Source of the DNA: Agapetus fuscipes
Lineage: Eukaryota > Arthropoda > Insecta > Trichoptera > Glossosomatidae
Length of the DNA: 64,000 bases
Direction of reading: 5' to 3'
Assembly: GCA_951799405.1 (NCBI GenBank)
Contig: OX637346.1
Span: 10,129,215 to 10,193,214 of the forward strand
Shown: positions 23,329 through 35,069 of the stretch, piece after piece
Layout: every line of letters starts with the position of its first letter
How positions within the stretch are numbered: the stretch's first letter is position 1
Notes under the pieces: model-generated
Told to the model about the DNA's origin: nothing
Database searches by the model: none
What the model saw: only the letters and a program-made list of their open reading frames with translations
Position numbers and translations under genes: made by a program

Positions 23329-23776
23329 GCTCTAGAAAAGATACACAAAAACTTGCAACGAAGGATCTACGGACAAAACGTGACGAAAGTCCCTATAGAA
23401 TAATATCCTGCATAAATAAACATTTTTGAAGATGTAGATGTCGTGTTTTGAAAACAATTTTGTTTTATACATAGAACAAATATTATAAATTTAAGCTATT
23501 TTCGATAACGAGTACATAGAAATGGTGAGAAAACGATTACCTGCTTTTCCGTATATTAATCCAATTTTCAAGAAAAAAACGAAAGTGCCGCATTTGGTTC
23601 TGTAAGTCCGGTTTTACCTTATTTCTAAGCAAATAGTTATTTACTTCTATTTTTAGAAAAGTTAAAAAAAAGGATATTAGAAAAAGGTGCGATAACATCG
23701 TTTTTTTGTGTTCTCTTCAATTAAAGTATTTACTTTCAGGAGGGGCGTATTGTGCCAAGACAGCGTAATCTCTTAC
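23326..23776. other. Unassigned sequence, possible intron
   Basis: No repeat recognised. It lies downstream (minus sense) of the candidate exon at 23777-23911. Confidence 0.35.
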
Positions 23777-23911
23777 CTGCTCAAATTCGTTAATTCCGCC
23801 ACCGAAGGCTCCGGAAAACCTTTTCAATATCTGCCCGATCAGCACATAAAGCCAGCTTGCGAAAATGTCGCTGGCAACGACCATGAGATAACTCAGAATT
23901 AAGTCAAGAGG
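23777..23911 (-). CDS. Candidate internal exon of a membrane protein
   Basis: On the minus strand a 135-nt block is bounded by a possible acceptor (CACTAACTTACAAAG, with a CTAAC branch-like motif, although it lies close to the AG) and a strong donor (GAGCAG|GTAAGA). It is open in one frame for exactly 45 codons, phase 0 at both ends, and an in-frame TAA lies just upstream of the acceptor. The peptide begins PLDLILSYLMVVASD, contains a transmembrane-like segment (IFASWLYVLIGQILK) and ends in a polar stretch (GGINEFEQ). A stop-free frame continues past the donor for ~17 codons, so a longer exon or an alternative donor is possible, as is an alternative acceptor at 23891. I do not recognise the family. 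An insect chemoreceptor-type multi-pass protein is one guess. No partner exons were identified. Confidence 0.42.
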
Positions 23912-24220
23912 CTTTGTAAGTTAGTGCAGGTAGCCGGGGGGAGACTGCAGGGGGCTGACGTCCCCACCTGCAATAAAAAAAACCCCTGGCTTTTGATTGA
24001 AACGTGACTTTTTTTTAATCACCTTGCCCTTCTTTATTGAGCTTTTTTCTTATAATAGAAAAAAGTAAAACCTAAAATCAAAACGACTTCAAAAAATAAT
24101 ATGGCAAGCAAAACATATTTTTGTCATCTCTAAAAATATCTTTTTTTTTACTTTTAAATACTTTTTTTTTTTTTGCAAATATTGGAAGTGCAAAAAAAAC
24201 GAATAAGTTACCTATACATG

Positions 24221-24478
24221 TTCCTTGACTTATAGGTTGTTATGCGGCTGACCACCCATAATATAAAAATTGGTTCACTTTGCCAATGTCACCCCTGTTT
24301 CAGGGAAGGACGGCAAGAGTTGCAAGGCTTATGTTCATTTGAGATTGGGTTTTTATATTGTAGGTCCACATGCGGCATGTGTTAGCGCGAAATTATACAT
24401 ATCTGCTTGTGGGAATGCATTTAGTATAAATCTTAAATGATATATATCTTTGCAGCTTAGGTTAGATTAGATTAGATA
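24221..24478 (+). mobile_element. RTE-like LINE 3' tail, copy H (full length)
   Basis: Complete second-subtype tail from TTCCTTGACTTATAGGTTGT to TTAGATTAGATTAGATA. It is the closest match to the tail of the ORF-bearing copy at 42517-43921. Confidence 0.85.
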
Positions 24479-25498
24479 CCTACATATATTATTCATCTAT
24501 TTATGGCGTTGTTCCCAATAAATCACATTACGCTACTGGCATATTTTTATTTTTTCAAGTCAGAAAGCCAGACTAATGTAAACCACTCCACTTGAAGTAG
24601 GTATGTGTTTTCTTGAGGTAGGTCTTCATTTCTTACATATTTTGCAAATTATTGGGCTCCGAATAAACACTGAAACGGGAAATGTTTTCTGATTTCCTTA
24701 AGCTTCCAGCTAAGATAATTGTTTTATGAATACTATCTATGACACTTTTTTTTACACTGTATAAACCATTCGGCTTTTGGTAAACTCAAATTCAAACATC
24801 ATACAAATGATGTTTTGATACAAGTATAGCGCTAAAGCGCTAAAGTAATCTTAGGAGAAGGGAAATTCTTTAAAACTGCAAGAGCAATAGTTTCATATTT
24901 GAGAGTGCTTTCATACTCAGAAAAAACGAAGACACGGAATAAAATAGTTTATAAAAGTTGGTTTATTTTCACTCAGTTTTAATTCTGTAAAAGAGCGAGT
25001 AAATAATTCACATTGAATTATCTGACATATTAATTATTTTCACCGTAGCTTCGCCATACGGTCACGTAGTAGCACCGTAGCCAGTTCTGCGAGCCAAACG
25101 AGCAGATCTCCCGGTATCGGAGCTTGAAATGTGGGGGCGGGTCGGCAGAGGCAGGTCCGAGGGCCGTAAAGTGTAGCAGAGAGCTGAACTCTGGCCTCAC
25201 TTAGGGCCATCCAATGCGAAGGAATTACCCGCGGTCCTGTTCAGAGCCATGTGTCAGAAATTATCAAGAGTTATTGTGGGGTCAGATGTAGGAATGCTAG
25301 AAGTTATTTCAAAATAATTAGGTCGTGTTTTTGGGTACTAGCAAGCAAATGTTATTTTATAAAGAATTATTTTATTGTCCTTTATGAATATTAGAATGCG
25401 AAATAATAATGAAACACTGAATAAGGAATAAGTACATAGTGCGAAAGGCATCGTAAAATGGGGTAGGCAGCGAAGACGATTCTGGTACTAGAATGTTT
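24479..25498. other. Unassigned sequence, with S1 remnant and GC-rich patch
   Basis: 24625-24695 retains minus-strand S1 body words (GTCTTCATTTCTTACATA, AATAAACACTGAAACGGGAA). 25030-25260 is GC-rich (GTGGGGGCGGGTCGGCAGAG) with no stable ORF and is unassigned. Confidence 0.4.
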
Positions 25499-25862
25499 AA
25501 TTCCACGACCGGTTTTGCAAACAATCAGTTTGCATGCTCAGGTGGCCAAATAATTGCAAAATGGTCCAGATACGGAACCCATCATTGAGACTGTCATCGT
25601 GTGAGGGTATGACGGAAGAAAAGGATGCAGGACGGCCGTGTGTGTCAAGTTTGTATCATCTGTTTTATTTCTCAGGAATTGCTTCCTCGGGAATATGGTC
25701 AACAAAGGGGATGAATTGGATTTCAAGATGTTATTCCTTCCTCACTCATACCCTCACACGATGACACTCAACTATCAATTCCATAGTTGTACGATTTGGT
25801 TTTTACTTAGCCACCTTAGGATGCAAACGGATTGTTTGCAAAACCAGTCGTAGAACGGAATA
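25499..25862. mobile_element. TIR DNA element, ~365 bp
   Basis: Inverted termini of ~45 bp: left TTCCACGACCGGTTTTGCAA...CAGGTGGC, right GCCACCTTAGG...TTGCAAAACCAGTCGTAGAA. A second inner inverted pair (GTGTGAGGGTATGA near 25599 and TCATACCCTCACAC near 25746) makes a double-hairpin structure. The open frames inside are by-products of the palindrome. Confidence 0.65.
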
Positions 25863-26626
25863 TACTCGCCGTAATAAAAAACTAAGTTGTTTTATTTTTT
25901 GTCTTTTGATAAATTTTCTATTAACAGAAAATGTACTTATTTTATAATTTGTCACAATTGAAGATATCGTTAATTTTTTGTCACAAAATAATTTGTTTAT
26001 TTTATGTATTTCCTTGGTTATTATTTATACTTCCTTATTATTTTTTATTTTTTGTCTACTAAGATAAAATAAAACATCTACAAGCAATAAGTGAAAGAAC
26101 TTTATTCTTTTTAATTAATAATTATTGTTTACTGCTAAAAATGTGGCATTTACCGTTTCTTTTAATAGACACAGACATTTTTAAGTTGAAAATAAAATAC
26201 GCAAAATTGAATATTGCCTAAAAGTTTTTTTATGAATGACATTGAAAGTCAACCAAAGAAATACACACCACACCACGTACGTTTTTTAGAATGTTATTTT
26301 AAGTATTTACTTTTTTATTTGTCTATGACACCCACAGTTTTTTAGTAAACTGTTTTTGAAACGTTATTTTAGTCAAAAGAAAATGTAGTAAAGCGAATAT
26401 TAAATCTGATAACGTACGCCGCGTAATCTTTTTTGTTTGAAATTTCCTTTCAGTTATTATTTTATGCGTTTTTCAAAAACAAAAAGTACAATTTTTAAGG
26501 CCTATTTGTTCTTACTTCTTGGGCAGTAACTTAATCATCAATGCGGAGATATTTTAAAATTGAGATTCATACATTGTGCATGCTTACATGCAAATCCGAA
26601 AACAGACATACTACATGTAATGCATA
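25863..26626. other. Unassigned AT-rich sequence
   Basis: No feature recognised. Confidence 0.4.
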
Positions 26627-26747
26627 AAATAAGACCAAACTCTAGCTGATTTTCCCTGAGACAGAGGTGGCCTTGGCAAAAGTGAACCAAAGTTTACAGT
26701 ATGTGTGGTCAGATTCGTATAAACTCGTAAGTCAAACAACATTAGTT
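26627..26747 (-). mobile_element. RTE-like LINE 3' tail, copy I (partial)
   Basis: The first ~120 bases of the tail, diverged (CCCTGAGACAGAGGTGGCCT, TGTGGTCAGATTCGTA, CTCGTAAGTCAA). Confidence 0.6.
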
Positions 26748-26969
26748 GTGATATTCCAATGTAAAAGTTAGTTTGCTATTTACGTTGACAAACATGCTTA
26801 ACTCCCAAATTACAGAACTTGACGTGTTAACTTAACCATAGCATTTACCATAACTCCATGGAAACAAAAAAGCGCATCTGATGGACGTTTCACCTTGAAA
26901 AGTTTTTTAATGTAACGTTATGGTTAATGTACAACAATAAGTTTTATACTTTGAGTAAAACAGTGCTCC

Positions 26970-27105
26970 GTAAACTCCTCTCGATTACGTAAATTGGAAA
27001 AACGTATGCAAATTAAATTACTCAATAGAAGTGTCATCGTAATTTCAAACTTTTTCCATTTACGCAATCGAGGGGAGTGCACGTAAAAGTTGTACACTCG
27101 GCACT
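26970..27105. mobile_element. Old foldback repeat, copy 1
   Basis: Short inverted ends (CTCCTCTCGATTACGTAAAT and ATTTACGCAATCGAGGGGAG) enclose ~60 bp. The core GAAGTGTCATCGTA and the flank CGAGGGGAGT...ACTCGG are shared with 40340-40477. Both copies are diverged. Confidence 0.5.
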
Positions 27106-27411
27106 ACAACAGGCGTCGGTTTTCACTCGCAAATCTCCATGTCCGAGCGAGTCCCGTCCGGTCCGTTACGCAAATTGATATGTTCCGGGTATTGTGTTCC
27201 CTGACCGGGCGAGTTTACACAATGAGCCCGTAATGCCCCTTATAGCGGTGCACTGCGCCACAGCAAACTTATTAAAGTTAACGTCTTCCTGGAAGAAAGG
27301 GGCGAGGAGAAACAGCTCCGCCCCCCGTGGGGAAACGGAAAATCTAATTGTTACTGATCCCCGAAATCTCGTTTGTTGTTTGATGTGATGTCCCAGCTCG
27401 AAAATTGACAA
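27106..27411. other. GC-richer island, unassigned
   Basis: Balanced composition with open frames on both strands (27194-27388 plus, 27166-27411 minus), neither with a recognisable product or splice context. Possibly conserved non-coding DNA. Confidence 0.35.
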
Positions 27412-27750
27412 AATGTATCTTCTTTCTCTTCTTCCTCAGCCTTTCTCAGTGCACTCTTGGACGTAAACCTCCTCCAATCTTCTCCATTCCTATCTCAGCC
27501 ATCTTCTACATGCAGTTCTCTTGATGTCTACCAGCCACCTTAGTTGAGGTCTCCCAGTTCCCCGCTTGGACATCTGGGGTCTTGCCTGGCGACGTGACCA
27601 GCCCAATGCCACTTTAAGCAGTCCACTCGCTGTATGACATCAGTGACACTATTGCGTCTACGGATCTCCTGGTTTGCAATCTTGTCTCTGAGACTAATTT
27701 CCAGCATGCTCTTTTCAATGGCTCTTTGGCACGTCCTCAGTCTGTCGACA
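27412..27750 (-). pseudogene. RTE-like LINE ORF relic, C-terminal end
   Basis: The minus-strand translation, with breaks, follows the C-terminal pattern of RTE endonuclease-reverse transcriptases. A segment TCQRAIEKSMLEISLRDKI is followed by a KWHWAGHVAR-type block, a GRPQLRW block and WRRLEEVYVQECTEKG before the stop. At least one frameshift lies between the GHVAR and GRP blocks and one stop follows. The polymerase core is absent. The family differs from that of 1594-2872. Confidence 0.8.
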
Positions 27751-28329
27751 AAGTGTTTACATAAGAAAAATGTGAAATTAAAAAGAAAAAAAGATAAGTT
27801 TGATAGAAGTTTGACTTTTCAGTTTTTGGAGAAAGTTTTAATAACCTTCAAAGGAACTTAAAGAGTGGGAAAAAAACTCATCACTTTCATAAGATCGACA
27901 ATCCTTTGCTGAATTTAGGCATCTTATTCACTTTCGCCTGCCAACGCTTTTGTTCTTTCGTTTTATATGTCGCACGTTTAATAATAAAGAAAAATAACCC
28001 AAAAATTGAGAAAATCGAGATTTTCTAATAAAACGCAAGAACAATGCGAGAAGAATAGGTAGAATGCGACAGCCGTTCAATTTGGACGAATATGACCGAG
28101 ATAAAACATCGGTCGCCTTTTTCATCCCATACAAGTTGTAATGGTTGTCTGAACTTCAAACGTGATTTCACAACATTCTTATTTTTTGAGTTATTGCTCT
28201 TTATTATTAAACGTTCGATGTCTGCCCTATTTTCAATAATTATAGATACACAGTAAAAAAAATTTATCGGGTATTACACGAACCGTTATAAGAGAACTAA
28301 CATTATTCTCGACTTTTGTTAGCAACGTA
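27751..28329. other. Unassigned sequence
   Basis: No repeat or gene recognised. Confidence 0.4.
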
Positions 28330-28615
28330 GCTAACGTCTTCAGGAGACACCCTCTCTGCAACCTAAGCCTAACAATGTCTGCCCTGGCTGTATCTAGGTT
28401 GACATCTTCCATCCATCGCTTTTTTAGGTGTTTTAGTCTTCTTCGGCCTCGTGGTGCTAGTATTATTATGCGTTTAATGGGGTTGTCGTCGATCATATTA
28501 TTATAAGGCCAGCCCACTGCAGGACCGGCTCTCTGTAGATGTCATAGAGCTCTTTGTTATACTGATGACGCCAATCATTATTATCTCACAACGGACCGTA
28601 GAAGCTTATGATAAT
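28330..28615 (-). pseudogene. RTE-like LINE ORF relic
   Basis: The minus strand encodes FYGPL...NNDWRHQYNKELYDIYREP, then a QWAGL block, then after a frame change RGRRRLKHLKKRWMEDVNLD. This is the tail half of an RTE polymerase. The same family is represented at 31575-31770. Several stops and shifts; inactive. Confidence 0.7.
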
Positions 28616-30745
28616 CCTTTTTTCAAATCAATGCAATCCACAATGAAATCAAGGTTACGGTTTTTTGATATTACCCAAGTTTCGAAAACAAAAGTCAGGA
28701 CATTGAGGAAAACTATTGATTTCTGATAAAGCAATTGAAATCTAACGCTTTTGAATGTTTGTAGTGAACTTTTATAAAATGCAAACAATTGACTACGATG
28801 AGCTTGATCTACAAGTAATATTTAGAAGCACAATATAGTTTTTAATTATAAATTTTACAATCGTCAACGTCAACGGGTCAACGCGAAATTGATTTCCGAT
28901 TTCAAATTATTATATTCCAGTGTTGAAATTGATTTTATCAATTAATATACATGAAAATACACAACAATCCACGGCCTACTTTTGTATTTCGATTGCAATT
29001 CCAGGAAACAACACAGGCGCGCCAACCTTATTAAACATTTAAAACACGAAATCGGCTAATTTAAAATTAAACCCACCGTTTTGACAAATTGAATTATTTA
29101 TGCATTTCATTAAAATCGTAATGTAAACGTTGAAGTTTTAATAAAAAAAATCTATGAAATCGTTAATTCAGTAAAATGATTTCATAAATTGTGATCGTAG
29201 CGACTCCGACCGATTTCAGTGAATCTCATTTGAATATTTTTACTCCAATATACTGTCTACTCTTCGGGGATATTGTTAAATTCATCGACTTTTTCGATTC
29301 CGATTTTCGATAAACGGAAATTCTGGTCGTAAAACTGAAATTAAGATGATATACTAAATATCCATTGCAATTTGTAGTATATTGACGTAGTTTATTAACA
29401 AAAGGATATGTGTTTTTTTGTTTAGTAGGGATATGAAATTCATTTCAATTAAAGAAAGTGAATGACAAAATTGACGCACTGTTAGTGTAGCATCACAACC
29501 AAAAAGTAAAGGATAAATTAATATACTCTGTATACCTAATATTTTTGCATTTTGTATTGCACATTGTATTTTTCTCCTGAAATTGGTTTATGTGTGAATT
29601 GAATTTGACAAAGTGCCGTTTTGTAAACTTTCTGTGAAAATTCATGATTATGAAAACAATTCCCGTCTTACAATATGTTTTTCTCGTTTTTCTTCAGTCA
29701 AAAGCTTATTATGAAACTTTTATTCTTTATTATTGAATGATATTTACAAGCAGATGTTTTTTATCCACCATATTATTTTCATTAGATAATTACATACATA
29801 TTTCTGCTCCATTAAATTATCAAATTAGGAATGTATTTCCTGTTTTAAACCCTTTCATCGCGTGCAGACCTCCAATAAATTTCAAAAAAACTTCCTTTCA
29901 TTTGTTTCTAATTCCTCGAACACTTTTCCTTGGCCACGAGATAGTGTTCGAAAATGCTTACCGATATAAAAGCTTTTAACGTTCAATTTTTAAAGCATTC
30001 CAGAGAATTGTAAAATTATCAAAAAATAACAGACGCATGAATAAATACGTGCATATTTACTAGTTTTATTTTTATTTTGAGATACATACGTAACGATAAA
30101 GCACCTTATTTTGAAACCATTTTTTTAAAGGGAACTAAAAGGATTTAAAATAGTTTATGGAAATGTTTTTTTTTTATTACAATGCAATTTTTTAGGCTTC
30201 ATTGAGATCTGGCAGCAAAAAATCTGTCAATTAAAAAAAAAATGTTTAAAATAAAAAAAATCATAAGTGACAATTCGTATTATGTATAAGGTATTGTTAA
30301 CTTAACAAGACATATAATAATCACATAACTTGACTATGAAACCTTTCATGAATATGACATTCGAGGATTTCCTCTAATTTAAACTTTGGATTCACGCTTC
30401 GAGTAAGGCCTATGCGAGTATATACATACATACAAGCACACACACACATAAGAGCGAGTTTGAACTTTGAAGTACGCACCGAGTCAACATGAGTTTGGCC
30501 TGGGGCGCAAAAGTTTACTCTGATATTCGTATTATTTTAATTCCAACGCAATGATAATGATTATGATTTCGACTGGTTTTGATATGTCTGTGCTACAGTG
30601 GAAATGACAAAAGAAAAAAAAAATTAACTTTGCACAAAAGCCTCGAACTAAATGATTATCGTAATTCCACTGGGAAATTTTAAGGTTATATTTAAAATAT
30701 ATAGATATATTTATTAAACAATCTCTCATTCTGAAAAAGCACACG
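28616..30745. other. Unassigned 2.1-kb AT-rich stretch
   Basis: No repeat family, RNA gene or exon recognised. 30430-30445 has a short (CA)n run. Confidence 0.4.
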
Positions 30746-30842
30746 TCATCATCATCACGACAGCCTTGTGTGGATCTTGGCAGAATCCAGAATTCTTCTC
30801 CACTCCCGTCTGTCCATCGCCTTTGCTTCCTGCTACGTATAT

Positions 30843-31146
30843 AATAAATAATATTAGGATGATTTATTTGATGAGCGCTGTTTTTGGGTGTATCATACCC
30901 AAGAGCCCTCTGCGAGCTTAGTCATCGCTGTAAAAAGCACCAAATATCAAGCAAGACCCATTTGTTGTAAGGCTGGTTGGGCCTTTAGTGGCCGATCTTT
31001 GGTAAGGGTATATGAATTTTTCACCCCGGGAAGAGCATATTTGACAATATAAATGGTATAATTTTTGTGCTCCGCTGGGATTCGAACCCCCAACCTTCTA
31101 TTTACAAGTCAGAAGTGTTAACCACTAGACTACGGACCGGGCATAC
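30843..31146 (-). mobile_element. S2 SINE, full length with 10-bp target duplication
   Basis: CTACGTATAT flanks both ends (30833-30842 and 31147-31156). On the minus strand it starts CCGGTCCGTAGTCTAGTGGT (A-box region) and has B-box GGGGTTCGAATCCCAGC. The S2 body follows (AAGACCCATTTGTTGTAAGG complement) and it ends at AATAAATCATCCTAATATT. Confidence 0.88.
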
Positions 31147-31205
31147 CTACGTATATCTTGGTTGCATGTGATCTGGCACTGTCCATCCATCTCATTTTGA
31201 ATCTT

Positions 31206-31412
31206 CCAGGGGTGGAAGTCTCGATGGCCGTCGGTAGATCCTACCGTACCTATTTGATGATAGAACGGAATAAAATATGGTGGTGCCTGAACAACTGATC
31301 GTTGTTCCATTTAAATGTATCAGCTGTGATACGGCGTTTTGTTTTATCCCGTCCTATCTTCAAATAGATACGGCAAGATCAACCGACGGCCGTCGAGACT
31401 TCCACCCCAGGG
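31206..31412. mobile_element. Foldback MITE, family 1
   Basis: Termini CAGGGGTGGAAGTCTCGATG and its complement CGAGACTTCCACCCC. The inverted match continues inward (CTATTTGATGATAGAACGGA against TCCTATCTTCAAATAG). A second copy is at 44877-45066. Confidence 0.75.
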
Positions 31413-31560
31413 CTGGAAGTCTCATCACCACGGTAATTCTTACCTAACAAATACCGGTAATATTTGTATAAAGACCTATCAATCCAAGATGATTAGTTTT
31501 CATACAAATATTACCGATATTCGTTAGGTTAGAATTACCGTGGTGATGAGACTTCCAGTC
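31412..31560. mobile_element. Foldback MITE, family 2
   Basis: Arms of ~57 bp begin GCTGGAAGTCTCATCACCAC and end with the complement GTGGTGATGAGACTTCCAG. Both arms contain the TAC(C/G)...AATATTTGTAT inner part. It directly abuts MITE family 1. A related half lies inside 39632-39868. Confidence 0.75.
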
Positions 31561-31936
31561 CTGGTCTCCTTCATCCTTGTAGTATTGAGAGTGCTAGGTA
31601 TTTAATGGGATTGGCGTTATGTGGCTATCTGGTGTAGACACCTTAATTTGATGAAACTGATCACATCGAGCTCTCTGTAGTTGTCATAGAGCGCTTTGTT
31701 GTACCGACGACGCCATCCATTGTTTTTTCTCGCCGGACCGTAGATGGTTCCGAGAATCCTCTATTCGAATGTTACAATCGAGGTCTCAGTTTTTTTTTTC
31801 CAAAACCGAATGAACGAATTTTACAACGTGTTTTATTCTTATTATTATTATACTTTGACTATCTTCTCTTGGAAAAATGTCTCCTGAAAACCATTTCACA
31901 TCTCTGATAAGTCAAAATGTATATTTACAACCATTC

Positions 31937-31976
31937 TGCTCCTGAAGCTGTCTTATTGGGCGAAAATGTTTGAGCA
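31937..31976 (+). ncRNA. Hammerhead-like core, decayed
   Basis: TGCTC-CTGAAGC-TGTC-TTATT-GGGC-GAAA-ATGTTT-GAGCA. Stem I pairs over five bases (TGCTC/GAGCA), and the GAAA box is intact, but the CUGAUGA box carries two changes. Downstream sequence runs to ATGGACTTTCACTGTGTAA at ~32066, the shared end of this hairpin family. Only one arm is present. Confidence 0.45.
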
Positions 31977-32069
31977 AACAAAAAAAAGAAATAAATAAGT
32001 GAATTAAAACTCTGTTTTTATCCAATTTTATTTTTATATAATTAAAAATGGACTTTCACTGTGTAAATA

Positions 32070-33318
32070 GATTAACTCTAAAAAATGTGACAATATGTAG
32101 GTACATATGTATTTTTAATAATTTAAAGTGGTTCGTGCGATCTTGCACTATATCGCAAGATATTTTTCTTATCAGATGAGGAAGTTTTAAAAATTGTAGT
32201 CTTACCACCGTCTTATTTTATTGCGGATTTTTACTGCGGGTGCGGCATACGAGCCTTGCAATATTCACACGTTGGCTGCACTTAATAATAAATTAATTTT
32301 TAAAGTGTTGGCAATCAATCGCAGGTGCGGCCAGGTCGTATACTACGTGTGGTACAAAACACTTTCATATAAACAAGCAGACGGGCAACACTTGCTTTTA
32401 AGCTAAATTAACGTAGGTAAATGTTTATGACGTCATTAGAGTAGGCGAATAATTAGTTAATATCTATGAATAAGGAAGAGTGTGGGTAGTACCAGATACA
32501 TTTCTACGATCCCGGTAGTTGTTCGATTAGTTAAAAATTGCGATCCTGCAACTGCAAGCTATTGTGTATCTCCTACTCCTCACCGGGGGTAAACAATCCA
32601 GATATTCCTCATCGTCTTCTTATTTCCTGACCAGTGATAGCTGACAAACCCCTTCACTGTCAACAAATCGATCGATCGTATCATTTAATAAATGAGCGAT
32701 CCATCTTAGTCGAGCGAGAACAACTGAGCGGACAGTTAAAATTACTGAGGATGTATTGCAAATTTTAGAAAGAAAAAATATTTTTTAGTGATACAGGAAC
32801 CATTGTAATTTTTTATGTTAAGATTAATATTTCCTCGGATTTTTTTTATAATATTATATGTTAGGTGTTTTTTTTATATTGAAAAACTGAAAATCTTTCA
32901 AAAATATTGATGAAGTTCACAGATTTAAAAATAGAAATAAATATTTTTAATTTGTAAAATATCATTAGTTCATTAATACCGGAATGGAATATTAAGAAAA
33001 AAAACTTATTGAGAAATAAAAGAATAATGAATTTACCGAGGAATTCTACAAAAATACCATCAAACACAAACATCATTGTCTGCCTATTGAGTTATGGAGT
33101 CGTTTTCTCAGAAGAAGAAATGATAATAAGCAATCGAATGAGGGGAAAAAACACACAAACAAACTCGCTGAAAGAAGAGAAAAATCGCCGTAATATCTGT
33201 TCTTTTCATGAAAGGCAAAAAATGATATCGACGGCATCTTAATTATTGTAATTAATTATCTTGCTTGGAATCAATATGAGGGGATTTCGCTCGGAGCGGA
33301 CTGTTCTGCCATTTGATT
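32070..33318. other. Unassigned 1.2-kb stretch
   Basis: No recognised repeat. The 32221-32406 open frame lacks coding evidence. Confidence 0.4.
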
Positions 33319-33470
33319 CGTACAGAATCAAAAATGGCAATCTGAGATTTTGGTTTTCATTAGATGCATGCATAGAAATAATGAGGAAATTATTTTTCTT
33401 TGTTTCCATACATGTATTTCATTTCCTAAAAAATCCCAGATTGCCATCTTTGGTTCCGTACTAGTCAGGC
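33319..33470. mobile_element. Foldback element, imperfect
   Basis: CGTACAGAATC...AAATGGCAATCTGAGATTTT on the left is matched by AAAATCCCAGATTGCCATCT...GGTTCCGTACTAG on the right, around a ~70-bp AT-rich loop. Confidence 0.45.
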
Positions 33471-33587
33471 CATTGTAACTCGAAGCTGAACCAAAGGCGA
33501 AAAATTGTAGAGACGCTTGAAAACATGGCAGGCTCAATTTTTTTTATGTATTTCTGGAATACATTTATGTACGTTTTGATTTAATAG

Positions 33588-33660
33588 TCCAGTCGGTATT
33601 TCGATTAGTTCAGCGTCTACTTTCGAAGCAGGTGGTCTGGGTTTGAAATCGATATCACGT
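33588..33660 (+). mobile_element. tRNA-like SINE head fragment
   Basis: TCGGTATTTCGATTAGTTCA resembles an A-box region and TCTGGGTTTGAAATCG a B-box, at normal spacing. No recognisable SINE body follows. Confidence 0.3.
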
Positions 33661-34822
33661 TGCAAATTTGTTGAAGTCCAAACGCTTGGGGCCACGAAAG
33701 GACTTCCTCAGTTTCGTGCACCTCGACTGCGAATGGCTTGAAGACTTTGTACGATTTGGAGAAGATCTCCCATCGGGAAATAACCTTGAAAAGCCTTTGT
33801 GGAGATCTTTTAACAAGCTGAGGGCTTATATTGAAAGAGCCTAGTTAACATTGTGACCGGAAAGTTATTCCATGGATAATCTCTACGTGGGAAACCAGAG
33901 AGTTAAATACGTCACCCGTTTCTGGGCCAATATGGTTTGAAGCTGTTTCGTATGAGACTGTACTGAGAGCATGCCCACGGTTTTGGATATTTTGCTTTAG
34001 TGGTAGAACTGACTTCTCATCTAAAAACAGTTAAAATGCAGTATTTAAGAATACTTTTTTTAAGAAATAGACTGATCAGATCTAATAAACAAAGCAGTTC
34101 AGAGCTGCCTAGGACCCCATGTGTGATATTTAATGTTGGTAAAACCTCACAGGACACTAGAAGAAGAAAGTAAAAGCACTTAAGCACCCATCAAACCTTT
34201 TTAAAGTAACAAAAATGAGCAGACTCGATACCAACTCACCAGATAACGGTCAAAGTTACACACTTTTAAATTTGAAAAAAAGTCGTCTGTTACATAGCGT
34301 AAAAAGTCGAAGATTCCATCTAACATAAGCTTAATTAAAACGAACTTTTGCTGATTCTGCAGATCTGCTCAAGGCTGGCTCGGGGCCCGATTCAAAGCGG
34401 CGCTTAACTGCGCATAATGAGCCCTAAATAACTAGCTAATAGTTTCAAAGCACGCCAACGGGAAGTGCTCTTTTAGCCGTAGACTAAAGCCTTCCCGTTT
34501 CATAATTCCTGCGTCCTATCTGAGGCCGAGGTTTATGAACTCTTTTTGCGACAAAGCAACTGAAAGTATTCCGGATTTGCTTACATAATATACATGTTAC
34601 CTTTATCTTTACAGACAGGTAAGTGACAGTCATTCTTGCTTCGAAATAACTAAAACGTAATATAGGGCTACTTTGTATATTGTATATGTTGCAAAATGTG
34701 TATTGGAAAATAGCTGTGACTTAAGTTTACCTTCACTTTGAGTTTGTTTGAACTAAACTGATTTAAATAATTCAACACGCTTCATATAAGTGATGAATTT
34801 ACATACAAAATTGAAAATTTAT
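33661..34822. other. Unassigned 1.2-kb stretch
   Basis: More GC-balanced than average, especially 33650-34010 and 34330-34560. It has no splice-bounded ORF that I trust. Confidence 0.4.
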
Positions 34823-35069
34823 GGCTGACCACCCATACTGTAAAAAATGGTTCACTTTGCCAATGTCACCCCTGCTTCAGGGAAGGTCGGTAAGAGTTGC
34901 AGGGCTTATGTTCATTTGTTCATTTGAGATTGGGTTTTTTATATTGTAGGTCCACATGCGGCATGTGTAAGCGCGAAATTATGCGTGTCTGCTTGTGGGA
35001 ATGCATTTAATATGAATCTCAAATGATAAATATCTTTGCAGCTTAGATTTAGATTAAGATTTAGATTAG
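34823..35069 (+). mobile_element. RTE-like LINE 3' tail, copy J
   Basis: Second-subtype tail from GCTGACCACCCATACTG to repeated TTAGAT units. It has an internal 10-bp duplication (GTTCATTTGTTCATTTGAG). Confidence 0.85.

Larger units (their letters stand above)
30746..31770 (-). pseudogene. RTE-like LINE relic split by three insertions
   Basis: Read on the minus strand, coding remnants start at ~31770 (RILGTIYGPARKNNGWRRRY, then NKALYDNYRELDV). They resume at 31206-31147 (RFKMRWMDSARSHATKIYV) and finish at 30842-30758 (AMDRREWRRILDSAKIHT, then a stop). A (TGA)n microsatellite 3' end follows at 30746-30757. Between the pieces lie MITEs at 31412-31560 and 31206-31412 and an S2 SINE at 30843-31146. 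The element is dead, and the order of layers shows the insertions are younger than the LINE. Confidence 0.75.
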
